A DNA stretch of 64,000 nt from Pelagomonas calceolata (lineage: Eukaryota > Sar > Pelagophyceae > Pelagomonadales > Pelagomonadaceae). The stretch lies in contig CAKKNE010000001.1 of assembly GCA_918797485.1 (NCBI GenBank), positions 992,001 through 1,056,000 on the forward strand. Reading direction: 5' to 3'. Each line of letters starts with the position of its first letter. The stretch's first letter is position 1. Below are positions 54,850 through 63,420 of this stretch, in pieces. The position numbers and the translations under genes were made by a program. Under the pieces are notes generated by a model. That model made no database searches. It was not told the origin of the DNA and was given only the letters and a program-made list of their open reading frames with translations.

Positions 54850-54893
54850 TATCGCAACGCGCCTCCCCGCGACGCGGGAGCTGGGCACAACTA
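54850..54893. repeat. 44-bp repeat, copy 1 of 2 flanking the glycosyltransferase gene
   Basis: TATCGCAACGCGCCTCCC... through CACAACTA; the second copy is at 56156-56199 in the same orientation, with two mismatches. The spacer 54504-54902 has no other feature. Confidence 0.7.
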
Positions 54894-54902
54894 CAAGTTA
54901 AA

Positions 54903-55862
54903 TTATGTCACACCCCGCTCACGCAGCAAGCTCCCAATCCCAGCCCTCTCAAAAATCCCGACAGCATCGAACCTCTTGGCGAAGGCCTCGCGTCTGCTCA
55001 AACCGAGTCGTAACCGCTCGGAAGGAGCCATGCGCACGTATTGTTCAAACATGATAGGAATGTCGGCCCGCTCCACAAAGTCGATCAAACCCTTAAACTC
55101 AATTTCATCCTTCCCGTAGCACCTCTCAGAAATGACGAGCCCGCCCGAAGAAAGGAGCTTGGGATTGCGCCAAGTAACAGGATTAGGCACGGATACATTG
55201 CCGCAGTCCTTGTGGAGGTTCAGGAAGATGCCAATGTAATCATTTCCCAAAAAGTCTTCATAATCTCGATCGTTCCAGACATTGTACCGGCTCATCACAT
55301 CAGCACCCATCAGATTTTGGATTTCAGACCAACACGGCCGCCACTTCGCATTACCGAAGAACACCAGTTTCGGGACATCTCCGAACCGTTTTATCAGAGG
55401 TGCTTCCCTTAAAAATGCGATCGGGACGTACCTTAAAATAGGCGCATCACTGCCTCTGCAGTGATCGATGTTGTGCCACGAGAAGTCCCAGACCTCGTCC
55501 ACCTCGTCCTTGGTATATACCAGGGAAGTGACCGGTTCGCTCTGGTAGTATATTCGGTATATACCTCTAGCACCGAGTCCCTTCCAGGGCACCCGCCGGT
55601 TCCTTCCATACCTCCCCTTGCGGCCCCAGCCGAGCCATATCAATATAGAACCTGGCGGGATGGCGTCCCAGTCAAAGTCTCCATCAAATTTGATGTTTAT
55701 TCTCGTCGCGCCGATGCCACGGAGGCCGTTCAATACCGTCGCCCGCAGGGGTGCGTACAAATAGTCGTGGTGCGGCGCGTGCCACACATAAATTTGTTTT
55801 TCTGTGGTGTCCTGTGCCGCGGCGACGACGAGCACCGCGGCGGCGGCAAGTCTTAGCTGCAT
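54903..55862 (-). CDS. Secreted CgeB-like glycosyltransferase
   Basis: 319 residues from ATG 55862, preferred over ATG 55898 because it opens a signal peptide (MQLRLAAAAVLVVAAAQ). SILIWLGWGRKGRYGR, IYRIYYQSEP and VWDFSWHNIDHC form the N-terminal half; KLVFFGNAKWRPCWSEIQ, FLGNDYIGIFLNLHKDCGN and KLLSSGGLVISERCYGKDEI form the C-terminal nucleotide-sugar half, in the order seen in CgeB/GT-B spore-type transferases. Donor and acceptor unknown. The gene is bracketed by two 44-bp direct repeats. Confidence 0.6.
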   Translation of the reverse strand: MQLRLAAAAVLVVAAAQDTTEKQIYVWHAPHHDYLYAPLRATVLNGLRGIGATRINIKFDGDFDWDAIPPGSILIWLGWGRKGRYGRNRRVPWKGLGARGIYRIYYQSEPVTSLVYTKDEVDEVWDFSWHNIDHCRGSDAPILRYVPIAFLREAPLIKRFGDVPKLVFFGNAKWRPCWSEIQNLMGADVMSRYNVWNDRDYEDFLGNDYIGIFLNLHKDCGNVSVPNPVTWRNPKLLSSGGLVISERCYGKDEIEFKGLIDFVERADIPIMFEQYVRMAPSERLRLGLSRREAFAKRFDAVGIFERAGIGSLLRERGVT

Positions 55863-56155
55863 GGGAGCTGCATGCTCATCAGTGGGCAGCCCCTTCATGC
55901 CGCCATGGGCAGCTCATTTCTTGGCAAGTGCTTCGCTTCAATTGATGCGAATCAATGCGATGCCGTAGCCAACTGCTCTTGTTTCGCTCTTTACAGGCCA
56001 GGCTGCAGTGCAGCACAGCTGCACAAAATCACATGCCTACGGGTTTTGTGCTATGTGTCCAAGAACAGCCCTCACTCCTCACGCCAGGCGTCTCCGGAGC
56101 GGCCACAGCCCCAAGCGTGGTAACGAAGTACAAAACCTAGAGGGACAACCTAGAG

Positions 56156-56199
56156 TATCGCAACGCGCCTCCTCGCGACGCGGGAGCTGGCCACAACTA
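56156..56199. repeat. 44-bp repeat, copy 2 of 2
   Basis: TATCGCAACGCGCCTCCT... through CACAACTA, direct copy of 54850-54893. The divergent spacer 55863-56279 has no promoter-type motif and no other feature. Confidence 0.7.
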
Positions 56200-56279
56200 G
56201 CCAAAGGTTGCAAGGCAAGGCGAGCGGCAGCCCCACAGCCGTCCCTCGCGCCCGCGGCAGGCCGTCGGGCAGCGCAGCC

Positions 56280-59200
56280 ATGTCCTTCAGGGTCACCTGC
56301 GAGATCGTCCAACCTACCGTAGCCGAGGACGCCCCGCCGCCCCCGCCGATCTCATTGAGATACGACTGGCAGGGCGAGGCCGTGGTTTCAAGCGACTGGA
56401 CGGCGGCCGGCCAGGGTGGCGACCCCGGGTCCCAGGCTGCCAGTCGCGCGAGCAGCCGCCCCGCTACAAATGAAGGCAGCCGGCCCGCGACGGCCGATGA
56501 TGAAGAGGAGGAGGACGCGCCCCCCGCTGTACTACCAAGTGGACCGCTCGACCCGCCACCCGATCAGCCATGCTTGGTTTGTGAAAAAACACATTCGATA
56601 GCGACCTCGGACGACGCCCTCGACGCGTTAAACGAAAATCCGGTAGTGTGCTTCATCCTCGGGACGGAAGACGCGCCGTACGCGCAAGTGTTACATGTGG
56701 ACCTGTCCCATTTCTTCGTCGCGGATACTCCTCTCATTGCTGTTCGGTCCACCTCGAACGGTGAAGCCTTCGAGTACGTCGACTCGAGTGACGACGAAGA
56801 CGAGCAGGCGCCGTCCTCGAAACCGGCCGGACCGGCGACGCATCTGTTGCGCTACGTTAGAATCACCGTTTCGCTGGAGAACGCTCCCTTCCTCAACGAC
56901 GAAGCGCGGAAGAAGCACAACCCCCTATCTTTGACGGTAGATAGGGCATTACGATTACCTGGTGTGAGAAGTGACGCTAAACCCCTACAGAAGTACGTGC
57001 AACCGGACCCCCACCAGCTACTCCGAGACGAGTGCAAGGGCGCCTTTTGTGTGGTCAAGCCTCCACTACCCTGTCCACCAATGGCAGGAGAAGACCTCTC
57101 CCGTTCAGAGAGAGCTATTCGCGCGTTAGGACGGGCGTCCGCGTCCGACGCGCGGGGCGCGACGTCGTCCATCACCTGGAACCACACGACAGCGTGGCTG
57201 ACCGGTCAGATCGATCGGGAGACGCTCGAGGAGCTCATGGCCTCTTCACCATTAGGGGTCGAGGTCCACGACCGAGTTTTGAAACCGCCGCCGCCCGACG
57301 AAGATGATGTGACCGAGGAGGACCAGCGGCTCGCGCTGCTCGCGGCGGAGCCGGACTTGAGACTAGATGATTGGTCTGCGTTAGTAGGTGCGCCTCGTCG
57401 TCATTTCGAAGTCGTGGAGAGGGCTGTTAGATCGATAAGTTGGGTCGCGTGCAAACCACCAACACTAGAAAAGAGTGACGGCGACGTCACGCTGGAGGAA
57501 GTCGATCAATTATTCAGACTAGCACTCACAGCATCATGGTGCAAGTGCGGCGACGACCACGCGCACGGCCAGGCCGATATCCGGGTGGATGCGTTACTCG
57601 AGAACTCCGCGGCGTTAGCTAGAGCCTTCGCTCGGAACAATAAGACGAAGCCCGACGCCGTACGACCCCTCGTCGAGAGTTCGGCAGACGTGACCGGCAG
57701 AAAGCGGAGAATAACGCCGAAGGGCGGCGTCGACGATTGGAGGTTAAACGAGGCCCAACGCTTATGTGTCAAGACGGGGATGTACTCCGATGCGAATTCC
57801 GTCGTCGGTGTGTCCGTCGGTCTCCAACGGCCTCTTCGCTCCTTACAGGAGGGCTGCTTTGTGGATGGGTGCTTCTGGGAGGGCACTTTAGGGGACCAGC
57901 CCTTCGCTACACAAAACAGCAAGGGTAAGATCTTCCGAGGGGCCTCCTCAGAAGCTCCATTTGGACGCTTAGCTATCATGTTCCCCTACAAGGACGGCGA
58001 GTTACTTGGCAAACTGTTAGAAGCGATGGATGCCATCAATCATCGTACCTTAAGTAGTACGATGCCCGGCAGTCTCGTCAGTCACCAGTTGTCACCGGAA
58101 GAAGTCGAAGCAGCGGAGTCTGGCGAGCTCGATATCGTCAGTGGTTGGCACGTCATCGACCCGGCCTGCCGAACCATCGTGCTGGAAGGTCTGGCCGATT
58201 CCATAGCAGAGATAGCTGATGCAGTACCTAGAGACGCCATCAATGACGATAGTTACAGATTACTAGCGGACCCGACCGTAAGGTTCACGCAACGAGTCTA
58301 CACGCAGTTCAACGTCGACCTGAAGAAGATTCGGCTGCGAGAACCGTTACCGCTACTGGCGGAGTCGCCAGACATCTATAACCCAGTGAAAGTTGCTACC
58401 GGGGCCTTTACGGCCTTGGATAGATTGGTCCAGTTACGTAGAAGTCCTTCTTTGAGGCAGTTGGCTTTAGATTCAAATGGTGGCTTGCCCCTACCAGAGC
58501 AATTAAGTCAAGTCGAGAGCAAGTTCGGCAAAGCCATTTCCCTGGAGGACATGGACGGCGTCGATCGTAAGGCGCTGACGGTGGATGACACCTTATCGTT
58601 GGAGGAACAATCGCATCATACTGCTAAGAAGATAACACATGAGCGACGGAAGGCGCCGACCGATAGCACAACTCCTTTGCACTTCCTCGAAAGTACGAGG
58701 AACCGGAAGGAGACGGACTGGTTGGAGACGCGTCGACTCGAGAATGCGGAAGCTGCTCAGGTCTATGAAGTGCAAAAAGCTGCGAGATTGAAGAGAATCG
58801 CCGAGGACCCTATTCCCGCGACTTATGTCTATTCGGGCCAGAAACTGCAGTACACGGAGCTCGCCAAAGCGGCACAACGGGAGGAGCTCAGCAAGGTCAA
58901 GAACTGCACCTTCGTGCGCTCGACCAATGACAACTTTTTATCGTTAGTAGTACCCATGGTGGATGAAGGTAAATTGGAAAGGGACCAGAAGCTAGCTTCG
59001 AAACAAAAGTGGATGACGTCCCGAGGCTTCGTCTATCCCGCTCCCAGAGAACCGGGGACCTGGAACCGCCACCCGAAGAACGTGTCTGCGTCGCGAGCGG
59101 AAGAACTCAGGGAGGAGTGGGTCGAGGGCGAATTGTTCCCCGATCCGGAAGGTCGCGAGGACCACCCGGACAAGTGGACGGGCGGGAAGAACTTCGATTC

Positions 59201-59900
59201 GATTCCTGCGTTCGCTCGCGAATTTGGCGGGTATCAATACCCGAAATATGAGAGGGAGTACAACTCCCACGAACTGGGCAACTGGAACCGGTTGCCCAGA
59301 GGTAGGATGGTCGACGGGCACGTGCCTCCCGACGTGTCTATTTATCGACGAGGCACGGACGTGCCGCCGGCTTACGATTCTCGAACGTATTACAAGAGTG
59401 TGCACTTGGAGCCAGATAAAGCCGCAAATGATAAAGCGAGGAAAGATAAATTACACGAGGAGTGGGCTTCCAGAGTTATCGTCGACGACCCGGTCTTTAA
59501 AGTAGGAGGCTTCCTCCAGAAAGATAGACCGGATGCTTGTGATAGAACCAGTGATATATTGAAGGACCCGCCGAAGAAGTACGCTCTCAAACTAGTACGG
59601 AACGCGAAGCTCCCGTCGGGTCGCCGCGTGAAGATGACGCCGGCGCCCTTTTCCATATTTGCCACTGGTGAATTTAAGGAGGAAGAACGCTTCGATCGCA
59701 CTCTACGTAATTATGGAGGGCCCGAGGACTTCCCGAAAGATGCACAGGGCGAGCCGATCGACTTCCAGACTCGAATTCATCGGGACATTATGAGGAGAGC
59801 TTCCGAGAAGATCCTGTGCGGCAAGACGATCACTCCTGTAGAAGCGCATGAGGTGTACGGGGACCCGCGGTGGCATTCCGGGGGGCTGGACCTGGGGTAA
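56280..59900 (+). CDS. Large protein, CFAP92/DUF4550-like (probable flagellar protein)
   Basis: 1206 residues from ATG 56280. The beginning (MSFRVTCEIVQPTVAED, then ISLRYDWQGEAVV) and a beta-rich first half are followed by FGRLAIMFPYKDGELLGKLL and SGWHVIDPACRTIVLEGLAD; the last recalls the I-D-x-x-[CR]-x-x-V-LEGL strand of CFAP92-type proteins. The C-terminal 350 residues carry W-N-R-x-P repeats (PGTWNRHPKNVSAS, LGNWNRLPRGRMVD) and many charged helices, as in microtubule-associated proteins. No signal peptide or enzyme motif. Assignment is tentative. Confidence 0.5.
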   Translation: MSFRVTCEIVQPTVAEDAPPPPPISLRYDWQGEAVVSSDWTAAGQGGDPGSQAASRASSRPATNEGSRPATADDEEEEDAPPAVLPSGPLDPPPDQPCLVCEKTHSIATSDDALDALNENPVVCFILGTEDAPYAQVLHVDLSHFFVADTPLIAVRSTSNGEAFEYVDSSDDEDEQAPSSKPAGPATHLLRYVRITVSLENAPFLNDEARKKHNPLSLTVDRALRLPGVRSDAKPLQKYVQPDPHQLLRDECKGAFCVVKPPLPCPPMAGEDLSRSERAIRALGRASASDARGATSSITWNHTTAWLTGQIDRETLEELMASSPLGVEVHDRVLKPPPPDEDDVTEEDQRLALLAAEPDLRLDDWSALVGAPRRHFEVVERAVRSISWVACKPPTLEKSDGDVTLEEVDQLFRLALTASWCKCGDDHAHGQADIRVDALLENSAALARAFARNNKTKPDAVRPLVESSADVTGRKRRITPKGGVDDWRLNEAQRLCVKTGMYSDANSVVGVSVGLQRPLRSLQEGCFVDGCFWEGTLGDQPFATQNSKGKIFRGASSEAPFGRLAIMFPYKDGELLGKLLEAMDAINHRTLSSTMPGSLVSHQLSPEEVEAAESGELDIVSGWHVIDPACRTIVLEGLADSIAEIADAVPRDAINDDSYRLLADPTVRFTQRVYTQFNVDLKKIRLREPLPLLAESPDIYNPVKVATGAFTALDRLVQLRRSPSLRQLALDSNGGLPLPEQLSQVESKFGKAISLEDMDGVDRKALTVDDTLSLEEQSHHTAKKITHERRKAPTDSTTPLHFLESTRNRKETDWLETRRLENAEAAQVYEVQKAARLKRIAEDPIPATYVYSGQKLQYTELAKAAQREELSKVKNCTFVRSTNDNFLSLVVPMVDEGKLERDQKLASKQKWMTSRGFVYPAPREPGTWNRHPKNVSASRAEELREEWVEGELFPDPEGREDHPDKWTGGKNFDSIPAFAREFGGYQYPKYEREYNSHELGNWNRLPRGRMVDGHVPPDVSIYRRGTDVPPAYDSRTYYKSVHLEPDKAANDKARKDKLHEEWASRVIVDDPVFKVGGFLQKDRPDACDRTSDILKDPPKKYALKLVRNAKLPSGRRVKMTPAPFSIFATGEFKEEERFDRTLRNYGGPEDFPKDAQGEPIDFQTRIHRDIMRRASEKILCGKTITPVEAHEVYGDPRWHSGGLDLG

Positions 59901-59943
59901 GGCTCTAGCTTACTTGTCGCGTCGATGGCGTGTGTACTAGGAT

Positions 59944-60300
59944 TTAGGCACTCCCCGGCGGCGTCTCGCGGGCGCGGAGCGCGGCTCGCGCATCTCGCAG
60001 GTTTTTCTCAAGCCCAATTGTGTCCGGGTGCGCGCCGCCAAGCACGCGCCGCGCGGTTCGTTCCGACTCCTCGAGCGTCGTCACGGCCTCATTGAGATCG
60101 TCGAGCGTGGCGGCGTCGTCCCTGTAGAGCGCCACCGCGTAAGCCCAGCTCAACACGAGCATGAGACCATGATTCTCTCCGAGAACGCGTCGCGCCACGG
60201 GCATCGTTTTGCGCATCAGTGCCTTTGCGGATGACCTGCGAGACGCGCGAGCCGCGCTCCGCGCCAGCGAGACGCCGTCGGGGAGTGCTAATCTTAGCAA
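59944..60300 (-). pseudogene. TPR (kinesin-light-chain-like) gene fragment
   Basis: An open stretch of 118 codons with no ATG at its 5' end (first ATG at 60216). It encodes one and a half TPRs: PVARRVLGENHGLMLVLSWA and RTARRVLGGAHPDTIGLEKN, ending RAALRARETPPGSA. ARRVLG-x-x-HP-T is typical of the abundant TPR families of pelagophyte-type algae. Full members have several more repeats; here they are missing, so this is a gene fragment or an exon whose partner I cannot find. Confidence 0.5.
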
Positions 60301-60370
60301 GAGAGTACATAGGGCATCGACGCGACGCCGCCATCGTAGTTAGTTTGTAAGACATACCAAACACAATTAC

Positions 60371-61723
60371 TCAGAAACGCTGCTCGAAGTCGAGGTCCTC
60401 CCTCCGGACCGAGGGATTGTACTGGAGGTTGATGCCGCGCAGCGTGACGTCGTATTCGAGCGTCGCGCCGCCCGGCACCCCGAACGCGCGCGAGCCTCTA
60501 TCGCCGAAACCAAGCGCAGGCGGCACGCGCAGCACGCGTCGCTCGCCGATGCACATGTCATACAGCCCCAGCTCGAGACCTTTCAGCACCTCCCCGCTCC
60601 CAAGCATCGCCGCGAAGCGGCTCCGTCGATCGAACACGCCGCCGTCGACGACGCTGCCGACGTAGTCAATTTCGACCACGTCCGCGTCTCTGGAACGCAT
60701 GCAACCGGTCGCGGCCGCGGGCCCCGGCTCGACCTTGAGCACGTTTATACGCGACGTCCGGAAGCCCTGATCTTGCGCCTCTTTTTCAACATAATCCGCG
60801 CGCGCCTTGATGTCGGTGCGTGGATCGTCAGCAGCGTGCGCGCGCGGCGCGAAAGCGAGCGCCGTCGCGCCGAGGACGCTTCGGCGGTCCACGCCCGTCG
60901 TCGTGTCATCAATCACACGAGATGCAGTATGCAACACGACGTCGTACACACCGCTCGCCGTCGTGATCGACGACCGCGCCGTCGCCACGCGCAGCCCTAC
61001 GGCCCGCAAGGCGTCTTCCAGGTCGCTGGGCGCCGCGCGCGCATACTTCGCGTCGGACCAGTCCCGCTCGGCCGAAAACGCGTACAGGACGCCGTCCTCT
61101 GCTAAATGATGAGCGATACAGTTCGCCAACGGTTCTATAGCTTCCGGCGCGTAGACGCAGTCCGCGCAAACCACGACGTCGACCGGTTCGAGCCAACTCT
61201 CGGAGTCCGCCCAGTCGACCCGTTTCGAGTCGACCTGATCGAAGCCGTTCGCGATGCACGTCCGCCGCTGCGCGTCTAGTAATCCGGACGGCGCGTCGAA
61301 GTCCCTATCATTAACAGCGTCGAGGTCCGTCAACGTGACATGAGCGGCGTCCGTGACGGCCGCGACCGCGCAGCCGAACAGCCCCACGCCGCTCCCCAAC
61401 TCCAGCACGCGCTTGCCCTCGAATAAGGCCTTGTTTTGACAAGCCCAGGCGGCGCCGGCCAAAGCTGCCGGCCAGACTTGATACCCAAGTTTGCCCTCGA
61501 AAAAGCTGCACTCGTAGAGCGTCAGCATTTTCGAGCCATCCAGCACAAAGGTCCGGCCCTCGGCCTTGGTCGTGACCTCGAGCAGGTCCGTTTTGTCTTT
61601 ACCGTCGGTCAGCGTGTAGGTGCGCTGGGCGCGTAATGCGACGGTTCTGGCGTGCGATTTGTGTGGGGGCTGGTAGGCTGTTGTCGTGCAGAGCAGCAGC
61701 AGGGCTGTCATTTGTGGCGGCAT
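60371..61723 (-). CDS. Methyltransferase-FKBP fusion with an internal thylakoid signal
   Basis: 450 residues from ATG 61723; leader MPPQMTALLLLCTTTAYQPP. Residues ~60-255 are a METTL21-type methyltransferase: LGYQVWPAALAGAAWACQN, VLELGSGVGLFGCAVAA, VTLTDLD, VDVVVCADCVYAPEAIEPL. Residues ~279-298 (DRRSVLGATALAFAPRAHAA) read as a twin-arginine thylakoid transfer signal in mid-chain. Residues ~340-435 are an FKBP: VEIDYVGSVVDGGVFDRRS, ELGLYDMCIGERRVLRVPPA, LGFGDRGSRAFGVPGGATLE. If processed, the methyltransferase would stay in the stroma and the FKBP would enter the lumen. The frame is unbroken. Confidence 0.82.
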   Translation of the reverse strand: MPPQMTALLLLCTTTAYQPPHKSHARTVALRAQRTYTLTDGKDKTDLLEVTTKAEGRTFVLDGSKMLTLYECSFFEGKLGYQVWPAALAGAAWACQNKALFEGKRVLELGSGVGLFGCAVAAVTDAAHVTLTDLDAVNDRDFDAPSGLLDAQRRTCIANGFDQVDSKRVDWADSESWLEPVDVVVCADCVYAPEAIEPLANCIAHHLAEDGVLYAFSAERDWSDAKYARAAPSDLEDALRAVGLRVATARSSITTASGVYDVVLHTASRVIDDTTTGVDRRSVLGATALAFAPRAHAADDPRTDIKARADYVEKEAQDQGFRTSRINVLKVEPGPAAATGCMRSRDADVVEIDYVGSVVDGGVFDRRSRFAAMLGSGEVLKGLELGLYDMCIGERRVLRVPPALGFGDRGSRAFGVPGGATLEYDVTLRGINLQYNPSVRREDLDFEQRF

Positions 61724-61867
61724 GACTTGTGAAAACGCAGGGCGCGGTCGCGTTGTTGGCGAGGGCACGGGTGCGCAGACGTCTCGGGAGTCTTAAAACG
61801 AGCGATGCCGCTCTGGCTTGCTTGTACGGCGTCAAAAACAAGCTTTTGCTTGCTTGCTTGCTGGAGC

Positions 61868-61890
61868 CTAGTGTGTTACAAGTCGCTAGC
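61868..61890 (+). promoter_or_regulatory. CTAG/GCTAGC promoter-type motif
   Basis: CTAGTGTGTTACAAGTC followed by GCTAGC, 145 bp from the fusion gene start and 163 bp before the sulfotransferase ATG; nothing else in 61724-62052. Confidence 0.68.
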
Positions 61891-62052
61891 TACTCGGCCG
61901 CGGCGCGGGCTCGTTAGACGCCTTAATTGCGACGCTGCCACTCAATTGAGCTCGATACAGTCTCAATCTCAAAGGACTGCGACCGCTGCGCTGCGAGACA
62001 TTGCGGCATTTGGCGCCACAGGGGCTGCACAAGCCTGCATGCTGCACGACGC

Positions 62053-63297
62053 ATGATGCGTCGCGCGAAGAAACGAGCCGAGCCGCGCGGCCCGTCGCCG
62101 CGGAGGATAGGACTCCTCGTCGCGTTCTGCCTGCTCGCCGTCGGCGTGCCGTACTGGTTCAAGGGACGCACGAGCCCGCCCGCACCACCTACAACCTCGC
62201 TGCACGACCTCCGCCGGTCCGCTCCTGTCATAGGCGACGGCCTCGTGAGCCAGTGGACGGAGATCGCGAGCCTTAGCTGGTACCACACGGACAAGCTCGA
62301 CAAAGATGAGCTGGCGAGCGAAGCGTCGAAGGCGGAGGAGCGTGCAAGACTCGTAGCAGAATGTTTCCGCCGCGACCCGGGTAATGGCGCGCGCCTCTGG
62401 GGTACCGACCAGATGAAGAAGCGCCTCATTTTTGTGCACGTGCCCAAGTGCGGCGGCTCGGCGCTGACGGCGACGTTAAGACGTTTAGCGTGTGTCGCCA
62501 ACGGGAACCCGACGAACCCCTGCTGCAGCAACCCCGGCTTCTGTCAAAGAAATAGGCAGAAGATGCGCCTGTGTCCTGATGTCTTAAATTGCCACTCGCA
62601 CCAGCCGCAATTATCGTTATTCTTCGGGGCTCGAAGCCTGAACCGCCACCTCAAGGCCGTGACCATGGTCCGCGAGCCACTCGGAAGGGTCGTCTCTGCG
62701 TGGCACTACCGCTGCCACAACCCGAACTGGGACTGCTTTCATATCGACGGGAGCGTGCAGTGGGCCGAGAGAAAGCGATTGCATGATGACTGGTACGTGC
62801 GGCCGCCGAACGCGTCGGACTCGCTGCCCTGGGTCTCCTTCGGTCAATTTTTGGGGATGGAGCACTACCAGAACGTCCAGACGCGGATGCTTGGGAGTGA
62901 TCGGTTCCCCTACTCCCCAACAAGAGTGGAGGCCCTGGACGTGCGGCGCGCTTTATCTCGCATCGACGCCCACTTTGCGGTCGTGGGGGTGTTTGAGCTA
63001 TTCGAGCACTCGGCGGCATTAATAGCGGTCCTGGCGGGCGTGCCCGTCGACCCCGCGGATTTGCTAAGGGTGCGCGCGCAGCATACGCCCAAATATTCCG
63101 AGTTTACCGCGGCGCTGACGGGCGACGCGGCGCTGGCCGCGAAGGTTCTGGAGAAGAATGTTCATGATCAAACGCTGCACCGGGAGGCGTCCATGCGATT
63201 GTGTCGGCAGCTGCGCGAGAATGATTTGCTGGAGCTGCCGGGGTGCGCGGATCCTGTTGCCGCGAAGGCGCGGGCGTTTTGTGCTAAAGTTTTGTAG
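62053..63297 (+). CDS. Golgi carbohydrate sulfotransferase (Sulfotransfer_2-like)
   Basis: 414 residues from ATG 62053. Type II topology: basic start (MMRRAKKRAEPRGPSPRR) then one anchor helix (IGLLVAFCLLAVGVPYWF). The PAPS 5'-phosphosulfate loop is FVHVPKCGGSALTATL and the 3'-phosphate block is TMVREPLGRVVSAWHYRC, the pair found in heparan-sulfate 2-O/6-O-type enzymes. A cysteine-rich insert (NPCCSNPGFC) separates them. It should sulfate a glycan in the Golgi, in keeping with the fucosyltransferase genes of this window. Confidence 0.85.
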   Translation: MMRRAKKRAEPRGPSPRRIGLLVAFCLLAVGVPYWFKGRTSPPAPPTTSLHDLRRSAPVIGDGLVSQWTEIASLSWYHTDKLDKDELASEASKAEERARLVAECFRRDPGNGARLWGTDQMKKRLIFVHVPKCGGSALTATLRRLACVANGNPTNPCCSNPGFCQRNRQKMRLCPDVLNCHSHQPQLSLFFGARSLNRHLKAVTMVREPLGRVVSAWHYRCHNPNWDCFHIDGSVQWAERKRLHDDWYVRPPNASDSLPWVSFGQFLGMEHYQNVQTRMLGSDRFPYSPTRVEALDVRRALSRIDAHFAVVGVFELFEHSAALIAVLAGVPVDPADLLRVRAQHTPKYSEFTAALTGDAALAAKVLEKNVHDQTLHREASMRLCRQLRENDLLELPGCADPVAAKARAFCAKVL

Positions 63298-63333
63298 TAG
63301 TCTTACTTTTCACATACAATAGGAAGCGTGGGG

Positions 63334-63398
63334 CCGCGTGTCTCGGCGGATGGGGTTGGAATAGTTCCGTCCTCCACCCACGTCATGTCAGTGCGCGG
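63334..63398 (-). promoter_or_regulatory. Candidate SECIS element in the SelO 3' UTR
   Basis: On the minus strand: CCGCG pairs with CGCGG, then ATGA (63386-63383) faces GAGA (63344-63341), a GA-rich core, followed by an 8-bp helix GTGGGTGG/CCATCCGC and an apical loop holding AA. The layout is SECIS-like, but the core starts only ~44 nt after the selenocysteine UGA, closer than usual. Confidence 0.3.
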
Positions 63399-63420
63399 TC
63401 GTGCTTCCTCGCTCGACGCT

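Noticed and set aside
54504-54888. Minus-strand frame of 278 codons covering the globin gene and its upstream spacer
   Set aside because: It is out of frame with the globin-like sequence and has no domain.
2725-61890. The 23-bp motif as a miniature transposon
   Set aside because: No flanking target duplications, nearly constant length, and strict intergenic position fit a regulatory site better.
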